A stretch of 64,000 nt of DNA, taken from NCBI RefSeq assembly GCF_900199585.1, contig NZ_FZQY01000011.1, forward strand, positions 1 to 64,000, written 5' to 3'. Position 1 is the stretch's first letter. Every line of letters begins with the position of its first letter. Source of the DNA: Helicobacter sp. 'house sparrow 1'. Lineage in GTDB: Bacteria > Campylobacterota > Campylobacteria > Campylobacterales > Helicobacteraceae. The position numbers and the translations under genes are program-made. The notes beneath the pieces were generated by a model. That model had not been told where the DNA came from and made no database searches. It worked only from the letters and a program-made list of their open reading frames with translations. Positions 37,855 through 45,677 of the stretch are shown here, one piece after another.

Positions 37855-38699
37855 ATCGATGGAATGAAGTTTATTATCATTTTAATCCTATAGCTTTTGA
37901 AGTATTTGGATATCCTATTCATTGGTATGGAATCGCATATGCTTTTGCCTTATTTGTTGTGTTATATCTTGCAAGGTATTTTCTAAAAAAAGATCGGAAA
38001 TATTTTAATCTTGATAATGTAACTTTGGATTATTACTTCATATGGGCAGAAGTTGGAATCATATTGGGAGCTAGGATAGGATATATTTTAATCTATGATC
38101 CTTTAAAAATAGAATATCTAGCCCACCCTTGGCAAATCTTTAATCCCTTTAATGATAATGGAGAGTTTATTGGAATTAGAGGGATGAGCTATCATGGAGG
38201 TGTGGTTGGATTTTTGATTGCTACTTATTTATTTGCAATCTATAAGAAAAAGAATTTTTTTCTATTAATGGATTTGATGGCTTTGAGTATTCCTTTAGGT
38301 TATATTTTTGGACGCATTGGCAATTTTTTAAATCAAGAGCTTTTTGGTAGAGTAGTGCAAAGTGATGGATTTGGTAAAAGTATTGGTATTTTAGTGCAGG
38401 GAGAGTTGCGTTATCCTAGCCAATTGATTGAAGCCTTTCTTGAAGGATTTGTAGTTTTTTTAGTAGTGTTTTTTGTTTATAAGAAAGTCAGAATCAAGGG
38501 TATTTTAATCGCAGTTTATGGGATTGCTTACTCAATTGCTAGATTTATTTCAGAATATTTTAGGGAGCCAGATGAGCAGATAGGAACTTATGTTTTTGGT
38601 CTAAGTATGGGACAAATTCTAAGCTTATTGATGATCTTGTCTGCCTGCATATTAATGTGTTTTGTCTTAAAACAAGGTCAAAAAAATAGAGTTTGTTGA
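37851..38699 (+). CDS. lgt: Prolipoprotein diacylglyceryl transferase
   Basis: Inner-membrane enzyme that transfers diacylglycerol from phosphatidylglycerol to the lipobox cysteine, the first step of lipoprotein maturation. Seven hydrophobic segments; conserved YAFALF near the first segment, IRGMSYHGGVVGF with the essential histidine (about 108-120) and GRIGNFLNQELFGR (about 146-159), the Lgt signature. 282 residues. Clients in this window include RlpA. Confidence 0.95.
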   Translation: MNRWNEVYYHFNPIAFEVFGYPIHWYGIAYAFALFVVLYLARYFLKKDRKYFNLDNVTLDYYFIWAEVGIILGARIGYILIYDPLKIEYLAHPWQIFNPFNDNGEFIGIRGMSYHGGVVGFLIATYLFAIYKKKNFFLLMDLMALSIPLGYIFGRIGNFLNQELFGRVVQSDGFGKSIGILVQGELRYPSQLIEAFLEGFVVFLVVFFVYKKVRIKGILIAVYGIAYSIARFISEYFREPDEQIGTYVFGLSMGQILSLLMILSACILMCFVLKQGQKNRVC

Positions 38700-38757
38700 G
38701 TATTGGAGTTTTAGGATTTTGACAATTGATAGAACTCTCTTAATTTTTACTTAACTT

Positions 38758-38939
38758 TTTTCCCTCTCCTACCACCACTTGATCGCATCGTTATATAAAG
38801 GAGTTGGTTATTAAGATATACTCAAAACTTTCAAAAAAGTACATCTTCGTCTTTTTAAGATATTTCAGAAGAGGATTTTTATAAAACCCCGAAAAAAAAT
38901 GAATGAAAAGCATATCAAGTGGTGGCAAGAGAGGGAAAA
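38758..38939 (-). ncRNA. Candidate structured RNA closed by a 26-bp stem
   Basis: Arms 38758-38783 and 38914-38939 are reverse complements at 24 of 26 positions and enclose 130 bases. The two mismatches are A-C pairs on the plus strand but become U-G wobble pairs on the minus strand, so a minus-strand RNA would pair at all 26. An inner hairpin (GG-A-TTTT / AAAA-C-CC around 38872-38890) shows the same: A-C on plus, G-U on minus. This hints at selection on a minus-strand RNA about 180 bases long, the size of 6S RNA, though no known family signature was found. A mobile inverted-repeat element is the main alternative. Confidence 0.35.
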
Positions 38940-39459
38940 TTTCCAACTAAAACAACCTCTAATAGCCTTTACTTTATCTTAACTCTCAAATATCTGTGAC
39001 TCTTTTATTAATTAAAAAATCCTGACACTTTGGACTAAAAAAATCTAATCTAGAGATTAAATTAGTTTATTTTACTTCTAAAATAGTAAATATTAGGTTC
39101 TAATTTTTTGAGAATTTCCTTAAATTTTTAATGTTTTTATATAACTTTCTTATTGTTAAATGAACTGATGAGATAATTTTTAATCTTTTTAAAATTTTAG
39201 ATTCTAAGCTCTTGGTTAAAGTTCTTAAGGTCGTATCTAGGTTTGATTTAACTCTAGTTCTTAGAATAAAAAATCTTAAATGTCATTTAAAGTGGCTATA
39301 TCGAGTTTTTATTTATACAATGGTTCTTAAAATAATTTCTTTCTAATTTTTATCATAATTTACATAAATTAGATTTACACTAAGAAAAAGAATTGCAAAG
39401 TGAGTAATAATAGATTTAGAAACTAAAATTTAAAAGGTTCTTACAAGAGGGAAGCTTAA

Positions 39460-39477
39460 GGGGGTACCCCCCCCCCC
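39460..39477. repeat. G5-TA-C11 homopolymer tract
   Basis: GGGGG, TA, then eleven C in a row, followed by A and seven T. In Helicobacter and Campylobacter, C or G tracts longer than about eight often change length by slippage. This one lies 38 bases after the lutC stop, in no gene. The G5 and part of the C run can pair into a hairpin with a T tail on the plus strand. Confidence 0.6.
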
Positions 39478-39515
39478 ATTTTTTGTTTCTATTTTATTTC
39501 AAAAATATCTAAGCA

Positions 39516-40142
39516 TTAGTAGAGAAGAACATATACTTTTTGGGGACCATGAACCCCAAATACAACTTGAAGTTCGATATCTGCAGTTCTTGATGGACCA
39601 GCAATAAATAAAATGTTGCTAGGTAGAACATCAGGATAGTTTCTCTTGATTGCAGTGATTGCTTCAGAGAGATTACTCAAAATTTTATTTTTTTCTAAAA
39701 GAATAATGCAGTGCTTAGTAATGAGTGAAAGAAGTCGTGGTTGATTATGATTTGAAGTCAAAGTAATTACTCCAAGGTTGGATATTCCATAATCTGCCTG
39801 TAAGATTCCACACTCAATACTAAAAAGTTTGTCTTTAATTATCTCCATTGGTGTATCATAAACCAAAGTAGGGATAGAAATATCTATCTCTTTTTGCAAG
39901 CTTGCAGAAATTAGAGTTTGAGAGATATTTTCTCTTTGAAAAATTTCATTTAATATTTGTGAAATTTCATCTTTTTGTATATCAAAGACTTCTGCTTTAT
40001 TGGCTTCTTGCAAACGCTTATACTCTTTAATTTTGTCCTGCTCTTGGGGAATTATAATATCTTGATATATTGCTTGTTCGTTTTGAAGTGGATTTTGGAT
40101 AAGAGCTTGAGAAATACTTTGTAATATTTTTGCTTTACTCAT
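39516..40142 (-). CDS. lutC: L-lactate utilisation protein LutC, LUD domain
   Basis: Third subunit of the LutABC L-lactate oxidising complex. 208 residues ending in the LUD-domain motif with SNLGVITLTSNHNQPRLLSLI, a pattern seen for the nucleotide/lactate-binding half, and IAGPSRTADIELQVVFGVHGPQ (about 180-201), the clearest mark of LutC. Its start overlaps the lutB stop by 8 bases. Last gene of lldP-lutA-lutB-lutC. Confidence 0.92.
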   Translation of the reverse strand: MSKAKILQSISQALIQNPLQNEQAIYQDIIIPQEQDKIKEYKRLQEANKAEVFDIQKDEISQILNEIFQRENISQTLISASLQKEIDISIPTLVYDTPMEIIKDKLFSIECGILQADYGISNLGVITLTSNHNQPRLLSLITKHCIILLEKNKILSNLSEAITAIKRNYPDVLPSNILFIAGPSRTADIELQVVFGVHGPQKVYVLLY

Positions 40143-41556
40143 AGATCACTCCTTTTATATTTTGGGGTTGAAAGCTGGCATCAAGATCAGGATAGGATCT
40201 GCAAGAAGTCCATTGTTTAAGCATTGGAATCATTGAAGCAAATGGTTTTCCAAGAGATCCAAAGAGACGCACATTCCAAAGCATCAATCTCCAAGCCCAA
40301 GGCTTTGAAGCCAAAAAGGCAAAAATTTTAAACCCAATCTTTTCGGCTATTTTAGGTTTTACTCGTGAGATGCCAAGAATATTTGCATTGCTTCCCTGTC
40401 CTACTTTTTCGCTTCTTAAGTCTCTAATCATTTCAGCTAAAGGAATTTTAACGGGACAAACTTCAGAGCATCTTCCACAAAGTGAACATAAATTTAAGAT
40501 ATACCCATAAGTATCAATCCCAAAAATTTGAGGTGAAATTACTTCCCCAATTGGTCCAGGATAAGTCGCTCCATATGCGTGTCCTCCAACCTTATCATAC
40601 ACAGGACAATGATTCATACAAGTACCACATCTAATACAACTTAAGGCCTTGGAATAGTGTTTATGTGAGAGAATATCACTCCTATGATGGTCCAATAAAA
40701 TGATATGCACTTCCTTTGGACCATCAAGATCCCCTTCTTTTCTAGGTGAAGTAATGATATTGTTATAGCAAGTTATGCTTTGACCTGTAGCAGATGGAAC
40801 CAATAGAGTGTCCAGGATTATGGCATCATCAAAACTTTCAACAATTTTTTCAATTCCACAAATTGCAACATGGATATCAGAAGCTGTTGTGCTCATTCTT
40901 CCATTCCCCTCATTTTCAAGAAGCCATATTGCACCATCTTGAGCAATCGCAAAATTTACACCAGTAATTCCCATTTTAAATTCTTGAAATTCTTTACGCA
41001 GATATGTGCGTGCCACAGAATTTAAGTCTTCTGGCTTGCTGTATCTTTCTACCTTAAGGTGTTCTTCAAAAATTTTTCCAATTTCATAGCGATTCTTATG
41101 GATAGCGGGAACAACAATATGCACAGGGGGTTCATCAATAAGTTGGATAATAATTTCTCCAAGATCTGTTTCTAGGGCTTGAACTCCTCTTTTTTTAAGA
41201 TAGGCATTTAGATGAATCTCTTCACTTGCCATAGACTTGCCTTTGAGAATCTTTGTGATGTTATTTTTTTTAGCAAGATTAAAAATAATTTCATTAGCTT
41301 CTTCTGCATTGCTTGCCCAATGGACTTGCATTCCATTTTTTGTAGCATTTGCTTCAAATTTTTCTAATAATTCTGGAAGCCTTGAGAGTGTGTTTTGCTT
41401 GACTTTGCGCCCCTCTTCCCTCAAAGTCTCCCAATCTCTATATCGATCTTTAATCAGCTTTTTGCGGTTAGTTTGGAGCATATCCATTGCAAAATGAAGA
41501 TTTTTTCTAAGTTGGGTATCATTGAGTTTTTCTGAAATAAGATCGCTTGTTTTCAT
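40135..41556 (-). CDS. lutB: L-lactate utilisation iron-sulfur protein LutB
   Basis: Iron-sulfur subunit of the LutABC L-lactate oxidising system, passing electrons toward the quinone pool. N-terminal LUD domain (about 60-290), then two 4Fe-4S clusters: CIRCGTCMNHCPVYDK near 305 and CSLCGRCSEVCPVKIP near 357, and a C-terminal LutB domain (about 375-460). 473 residues. Ten bases after lutA. Confidence 0.94.
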   Translation of the reverse strand: MKTSDLISEKLNDTQLRKNLHFAMDMLQTNRKKLIKDRYRDWETLREEGRKVKQNTLSRLPELLEKFEANATKNGMQVHWASNAEEANEIIFNLAKKNNITKILKGKSMASEEIHLNAYLKKRGVQALETDLGEIIIQLIDEPPVHIVVPAIHKNRYEIGKIFEEHLKVERYSKPEDLNSVARTYLRKEFQEFKMGITGVNFAIAQDGAIWLLENEGNGRMSTTASDIHVAICGIEKIVESFDDAIILDTLLVPSATGQSITCYNNIITSPRKEGDLDGPKEVHIILLDHHRSDILSHKHYSKALSCIRCGTCMNHCPVYDKVGGHAYGATYPGPIGEVISPQIFGIDTYGYILNLCSLCGRCSEVCPVKIPLAEMIRDLRSEKVGQGSNANILGISRVKPKIAEKIGFKIFAFLASKPWAWRLMLWNVRLFGSLGKPFASMIPMLKQWTSCRSYPDLDASFQPQNIKGVIYE

Positions 41557-41566
41557 TATCTTCTCC

Positions 41567-42295
41567 TTATTCTATGCCAATGCGTTGTGCTAGGAATTCA
41601 TAAAGATGCATAGGTTTGACATCACAACCCATTTTTTTCATTGCTCCACTAATATTAAGCAAACAACCCCCATCACCACTGATAATATATTCCACATTGC
41701 GGCTAAGAATATCATCTATTTTTCTTTCAACCATTGCTTTTGAGATTTCGGGCTCTTTAATACTAAAAGTCCCTCCAAAACCACAACATTCCTCTTCTTT
41801 CTCTAATTCAACTAAATCCACATTATCTAGCATCCTTATAAGGGTTTTTGAGGAATCTACGCACTTTGCTACCCTAAGAGCATGGCAATTGGAATGCCAG
41901 GTTGCAGTAGTTTTATGCCCTTTGTCAGAAAGACTGGCATTTAACTGATTGAGTAAAAAATCACTAAGTTCATAAACACGCGAACTAAAATCTTGTATTT
42001 GAGATTGATAAGGGGTATCTTTAAAAAGCTCTATATAATCGTGCATCATCATCCCAGCACAAGATCCTGATGGGACAACGATAGGGTAGGGCTTATCAAA
42101 AAGCTTGACATTAGCAAGAACTACCTGGCGAGTTTCTTTATAATAGCCTGAATTAAAGCTTGGTTGCCCACAACAACTTTGATCTTTTTTATAAATAACT
42201 TCTGCCCCAAAATGTTGCAGAAGTTTGATAGAGCTTACAAGTGCCTTGGAGTAAGCCATACTTCCAAGACAGGTGCCAAAAAAATAGACCTTCAT
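41567..42295 (-). CDS. lutA: L-lactate utilisation protein LutA, CCG domains
   Basis: Subunit with two cysteine-rich CCG domains, related to GlpC/HdrB-type heterodisulfide-reductase proteins. The CCG motifs are CCGQPSFNSGYY near 42 and CCGFGGTFSIKEP near 165. 242 residues, the LutA length. Follows lldP by 21 bases and precedes lutB, as in H. pylori and Campylobacter. Confidence 0.94.
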   Translation of the reverse strand: MKVYFFGTCLGSMAYSKALVSSIKLLQHFGAEVIYKKDQSCCGQPSFNSGYYKETRQVVLANVKLFDKPYPIVVPSGSCAGMMMHDYIELFKDTPYQSQIQDFSSRVYELSDFLLNQLNASLSDKGHKTTATWHSNCHALRVAKCVDSSKTLIRMLDNVDLVELEKEEECCGFGGTFSIKEPEISKAMVERKIDDILSRNVEYIISGDGGCLLNISGAMKKMGCDVKPMHLYEFLAQRIGIE

Positions 42296-42316
42296 TTCTA
42301 TTCTCCTTTATGATTT

Positions 42317-43948
42317 TTAGAGCAAGAAGATTGCTACAGTAATTGCAATAATACAATAAAGGAAGCAAGGTAGAATATTATAAGTGAGCAAACGATGTTC
42401 CCCTTTATTAATCAATCCAACTGTTGCACAGACTGCCACGATATTATTGATACAAATCATATTTCCAGCAGCTCCTCCGATATTTTGCAGAGCCATAATT
42501 ACTTGAGTTTTTAATCCTACAAGTGAGGCAGCTTCAAATTGTAGCGGAGCAAAAAGAAAGTTGGAGACAGTATTAGAACCAGAAAAAAATGCTCCAAGAA
42601 CTCCAATAAGAGGAGAGACAATAAAATAAAAATGCCCTGAAGTGTCTGCAAAGAATTTTGCCATCAGTCGCAACATAGAATCAAGATCTTTAGGATTATT
42701 CCCTGTATTAATGATAAGCTGAACAATTGCTACTCCAGCAAAGAGAGGAATGATAGCTAAGCTTACCTGCTTAAGCGTAGATGACCAAGCTAGTTTGACT
42801 TCACTAAAATTCATCTTGTGTAAAAAGATTGTCAAAATAGCAACAGGAATAAAAGGAACAATCCCAGGTAAATAACCATAGACAAAACTATAAGCAGTGT
42901 TTGTTACACCAAAGATCTCAGGAAATGAAACTCTTAATGAGCTAAAGTAATCCTTTAGTCCAAGCTCTGGGATTCTAGTAAGCACAAGGATAAGACTAAT
43001 GAGAAGATAGGGTATCCAAGCAAGAAGGATATTAATTTTCTTAGTGCCTAGCGAAACATTATCTTTAACAGATCCAATCCAATACTCTGGCCATCTATCT
43101 TTTGTATCAAAGTCCCAAGATTGTTTTGGTGTAAGAAAACCAACCTTTGCACTTAAAACTAAAATTCCAAGACTTACCAAACCTCCTATAAGAGATGGAA
43201 TTTCAAATCCACCATATTTTGCAATCAGAAGATAGGGAATTACAAACACAACAGACGCAAAGAGTGAAAAAGGCAGTATAGGTAAGGCATCTTTAAAATT
43301 TTTGTTCTTACCAAAGATTCTTACCAGTAGAAAAACTACAAGGGTTGGAATTATCATAGCCGCAACTGAGTGAATGAAGGCAGTGATCACAGTGACTTCT
43401 TGCATATATGGAGCAATCTTATCAGAACCTACTAGAGAATTAATGGTAATTTGAATCCCATTTGTTGGAGTTCCCACGGCACCAAAACTTACAGGACTTG
43501 AGTTCATAATTAATGTACTCATTGCAGCAGCAAGGGCTGGGAATCCTAGTCCCACTAGAAGAGGAGCAGCAAGTGCCGCAGGAGCTCCATATCCAGCTGC
43601 TCCCTCAATAAAGGCACTAAAAGCCCAACCGATAATTATAACTTGCACGCGCCGGTCGGTTGAGATATTGTTAAAAGCACGATTAATAGCATCCATTCCA
43701 CCACTATATTTGAGAGTATTTAAAATCAAAATCGCACCAAAAATAATCGTTAGAATGTCAAATGCCTTAAGGAATCCAAAAAGAACATAAGCACTAATAT
43801 CAACCCATTTCATATCCCAAGCAAAGAGAGCAAGAATAATACTTAGAATAAGAGCAATGCTAAGAGATAGTCTTGAGGATTGTCTAAAGCCAATCATAAG
43901 GATAAGAATTACTAAGATTGGTAGAAAAGCCAATGATGTATAAAGCAT
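42317..43948 (-). CDS. lldP: L-lactate permease LldP/LctP family
   Basis: Inner-membrane proton symporter importing lactate (and possibly glycolate). 543 residues with 12 or more hydrophobic segments; the family signature with [24 protein letters not shown] (about 112-135) and the C-terminal [14 protein letters not shown] and [18 protein letters not shown] are clear. First gene of the lactate operon, with a promoter and direct repeats just upstream. Confidence 0.95.
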   Translation of the reverse strand: MLYTSLAFLPILVILILMIGFRQSSRLSLSIALILSIILALFAWDMKWVDISAYVLFGFLKAFDILTIIFGAILILNTLKYSGGMDAINRAFNNISTDRRVQVIIIGWAFSAFIEGAAGYGAPAALAAPLLVGLGFPALAAAMSTLIMNSSPVSFGAVGTPTNGIQITINSLVGSDKIAPYMQEVTVITAFIHSVAAMIIPTLVVFLLVRIFGKNKNFKDALPILPFSLFASVVFVIPYLLIAKYGGFEIPSLIGGLVSLGILVLSAKVGFLTPKQSWDFDTKDRWPEYWIGSVKDNVSLGTKKINILLAWIPYLLISLILVLTRIPELGLKDYFSSLRVSFPEIFGVTNTAYSFVYGYLPGIVPFIPVAILTIFLHKMNFSEVKLAWSSTLKQVSLAIIPLFAGVAIVQLIINTGNNPKDLDSMLRLMAKFFADTSGHFYFIVSPLIGVLGAFFSGSNTVSNFLFAPLQFEAASLVGLKTQVIMALQNIGGAAGNMICINNIVAVCATVGLINKGEHRLLTYNILPCFLYCIIAITVAIFLL

Positions 43949-43978
43949 CGTATTTCTCCTTTTGAGTAAAGTAAAGAT

Positions 43979-43984
43979 ATTCTA
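43979..43984 (-). promoter_or_regulatory. -10 box of the lactate operon
   Basis: TAGAAT on the minus strand, within TTAGTATAGAATA, about 31 bases before the lldP ATG. T/A-rich upstream sequence fits the sigma-70 promoters of this group. Confidence 0.5.
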
Positions 43985-43998
43985 TACTAAAATAAAGT

Positions 43999-44034
43999 TT
44001 TTTATAAAAATGGATAAAAATTTTTATAAAAATG
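43999..44034. promoter_or_regulatory. Paired direct repeats upstream of lldP
   Basis: TTTTTATAAAAATG occurs at 43999-44012 and again at 44021-44034, exactly 22 bases apart (two helical turns). Each copy holds the palindrome TTTTTATAAAAA. The nearer copy lies at the -35 position of the lldP promoter. This spacing is typical of two regulator sites on one DNA face; which regulator is unknown. Confidence 0.45.
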
Positions 44035-44362
44035 TTAAAAAAAATGTGAAGATATACAACAAATAGTAAAAAATAATTTAAATATTCTTTAGAGAATTCT
44101 TTAAAAATATAAATTGAAAGAGGGGGTATTGAAGGTAGGATGAGATTTTGTATAGGTTAAAACAATAGAGATTCTATTTGATGTTAGATTTTTAAAATTT
44201 GTTGTTATTGAATAATTTTATTGTGGAAGTTAGCTTTTTTTATTGCTGAATTCTTCTTTAGTATTTTTAATAAAAAACTAGAGGTAAAGATAAAAGTGAT
44301 TTTAAACTCAATTGTGGGTGGAATGGACAATTTGAAGTAAAAGAAACTCTTGTGTTATATGG

Positions 44363-44368
44363 TAAAAT
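44363..44368 (+). promoter_or_regulatory. -10 box of the SMR gene pair
   Basis: TAAAAT 29 bases before the TTG start at 44398. If right, the ATG at 44350 is upstream of the transcription start, which supports the shorter first SMR protein. Confidence 0.4.
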
Positions 44369-44397
44369 TCGCACTAAAATTTCTGGAGAATTTTAGA

Positions 44398-44727
44398 TTG
44401 AAAAAAGCTTGGATATTTCTGATTTTAGCAATTGTTACAGAAGTCGTAGGGACTACTTCTTTAAAGTTTTTTGAGGATGAAAAGTATCTTAGTTATGCTT
44501 TTATGGGGACATTTATTGGGGTATCCTATTATTTTATGGGTATGGCAGTTAAGAAGATTTCAATAAGTGTGGCCTATGCAATGTGGGAGGCATTGGGTAT
44601 TGTTTTGATTTCTTTGGTTGGGTTTTTTGTCTTTGAAGAAATGTTAAGTTTATATCAAAGACTTGGGATTATACTAAGCGTAATAGGTATTATTCTTATT
44701 AATTTTGGCGAGGAAGTGCATTCGTGA
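44398..44727 (+). CDS. Small multidrug resistance family transporter, first subunit
   Basis: Four membrane segments and the SMR core glutamate (E15 in AIVTEVVGTTSLK), the proton/substrate site in EmrE. ISVAYAMWEALGIVLISLVG marks the third segment (a WxGxG-like stretch where the first glycine is E). I start at TTG 44398, preceded by GGAG, giving 109 residues, the normal SMR size; the ATG at 44350 would add 16 residues. It overlaps the second SMR gene by 4 bases, pointing to a heterodimer such as MdtJI or EbrAB. Confidence 0.8.
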   Translation: MKKAWIFLILAIVTEVVGTTSLKFFEDEKYLSYAFMGTFIGVSYYFMGMAVKKISISVAYAMWEALGIVLISLVGFFVFEEMLSLYQRLGIILSVIGIILINFGEEVHS

Positions 44728-45038
44728 TTGGAGTTTTCTTTGTTTTACTTGCTGGAATTTTAGATGTGATTGCCAACTTGTTGCTTAAAAAATCACAAGG
44801 TTTTGCTTATAAATTTTATGGTGTGAGTGCAATTATTGTTGTTTTTGGAGCCTTTATTTGTTTATCTTTTGCAATTAAAACAATTCCTTTGAGTGTAGCC
44901 TACGCAACTTGGGGAGCTTTGGGTATTATTGGGACAATTAGTGGAGGATACCTACTCTTTAATGAAAGATTAAATAAAAAAGGCATCCTTGGAGTGTTTT
45001 GTATTCTTGTATCTATTGTGTTATTGCACTTAGAATAG
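44724..45038 (+). CDS. Small multidrug resistance family transporter, second subunit
   Basis: 104 residues with four membrane segments and the canonical VAYATWGALGIIGTISGGYLLF third-segment motif. The core acid residue is D14 (GILDVIANLLLKKS) instead of glutamate. GTG start in a GTGA overlap with the first subunit. In paired SMR systems the two proteins insert in opposite directions; substrates range from polyamines to guanidinium and cationic dyes. Its end overlaps the convergent gene by 9 bases. Confidence 0.8.
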   Translation: MIGVFFVLLAGILDVIANLLLKKSQGFAYKFYGVSAIIVVFGAFICLSFAIKTIPLSVAYATWGALGIIGTISGGYLLFNERLNKKGILGVFCILVSIVLLHLE

Positions 45039-45455
45039 GAACATTAATTTTGCTATAAGAACAATGATAATACAAATTGTAAATACAAGAGGGTGGATAT
45101 ACTTACCAAGAGGGTTTGGCTTCTTTAATATAAAATAACAAGTAAGTGAAAAACAAACAAGAGCCAAAATACCGCTAGCAAGTATTATTTTTATAAGAAG
45201 TAAAATTTGGAAGAGAGATTCAATAGGGGAAGTGAAATATTTACTTGCCATGGCTCCACCACTAATAAAAAGCATTAGTATCATAAAGGGCATTATTTTT
45301 GTAGTAATATCGCCAATTTTGCTTTTAAACTCTTGAAAATTTCGTATTTTCTTTTTTGCTAGTCCTAAAATTACAACATCAAAAAAAAGATAACCTATAA
45401 ATACAATTGCACAAAAAAGATGAATGATAAGAAAAAAAGTATAATAATTTTGCAT
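45030..45455 (-). CDS. Four-helix integral membrane protein, CopD-like outline
   Basis: 141 residues with four hydrophobic segments (about 5-28, 54-72, 82-107, 117-138). The start FLIIHLFCAIVFIGYLFFDVVIL with histidine in the first helix, and a histidine before the last helix (YIHPLVF), resemble the CopD/DUF2269-type membrane proteins that may bind haem or copper, but the match is only in outline. A minus-strand TAGAAT lies at 45489-45494. It converges on and overlaps the second SMR gene. Confidence 0.45.
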   Translation of the reverse strand: MQNYYTFFLIIHLFCAIVFIGYLFFDVVILGLAKKKIRNFQEFKSKIGDITTKIMPFMILMLFISGGAMASKYFTSPIESLFQILLLIKIILASGILALVCFSLTCYFILKKPNPLGKYIHPLVFTICIIIVLIAKLMFLF

Positions 45456-45488
45456 TTTTAACCTCGATATTTTTTTATATGTGAGAGC

Positions 45489-45494
45489 ATTCTA
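45489..45494 (-). promoter_or_regulatory. -10 box of the four-helix membrane protein gene
   Basis: TAGAAT on the minus strand within TTTATATAGAATG, 34 bases before the ATG. The gene therefore seems to have its own promoter and not to depend on clpA. Confidence 0.45.
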
Positions 45495-45677
45495 TATAAA
45501 AGTGAGATAATAAAAATTAATTAAGATCAATAATTTTATAAAATAGAATCTTAAAGTGAGAGACTGTCTTTTGTTTAGATGATTTGCTTGAGATAAAATG
45601 CAAAACTTTATTACAAAGATTCTCCTTGAATATATTTTGCAAATAAAAACCCAAAGGCTTAGGATTAATTAATAGAC

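Larger units (their letters stand above)
38700..39515. other. Long gene-free interval with unusual structure
   Basis: 816 bases between lgt and the lut genes with no ORF worth calling in any frame. It contains a 182-base imperfect inverted repeat (38758-38939), a run of short GTTCTTA-like words near 39219, 39257, 39322 and 39436, and a G5-TA-C11 tract at 39460-39477. The remainder is AT-rich with nothing I can name. Confidence 0.7.
43949..44397. other. Divergent promoter region of lldP and the SMR pair
   Basis: 449 bases with no credible gene. Minus-strand TAGAAT at 43979-43984 and the paired repeats at 43999-44034 serve lldP; plus-strand TAAAAT at 44363-44368 serves the SMR genes. Between about 44100 and 44340 I see nothing beyond AT-rich sequence. 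Confidence 0.6.

Noticed and set aside
38758-38939. SRP RNA, RNase P RNA or tmRNA
   Set aside because: The conserved SRP apical loop, RNase P core words and tmRNA ends were looked for and not seen.
43949-44397. Riboswitch or small gene in the lldP/SMR gap
   Set aside because: No known aptamer core and no frame with a ribosome binding site; only promoters and repeats were found.
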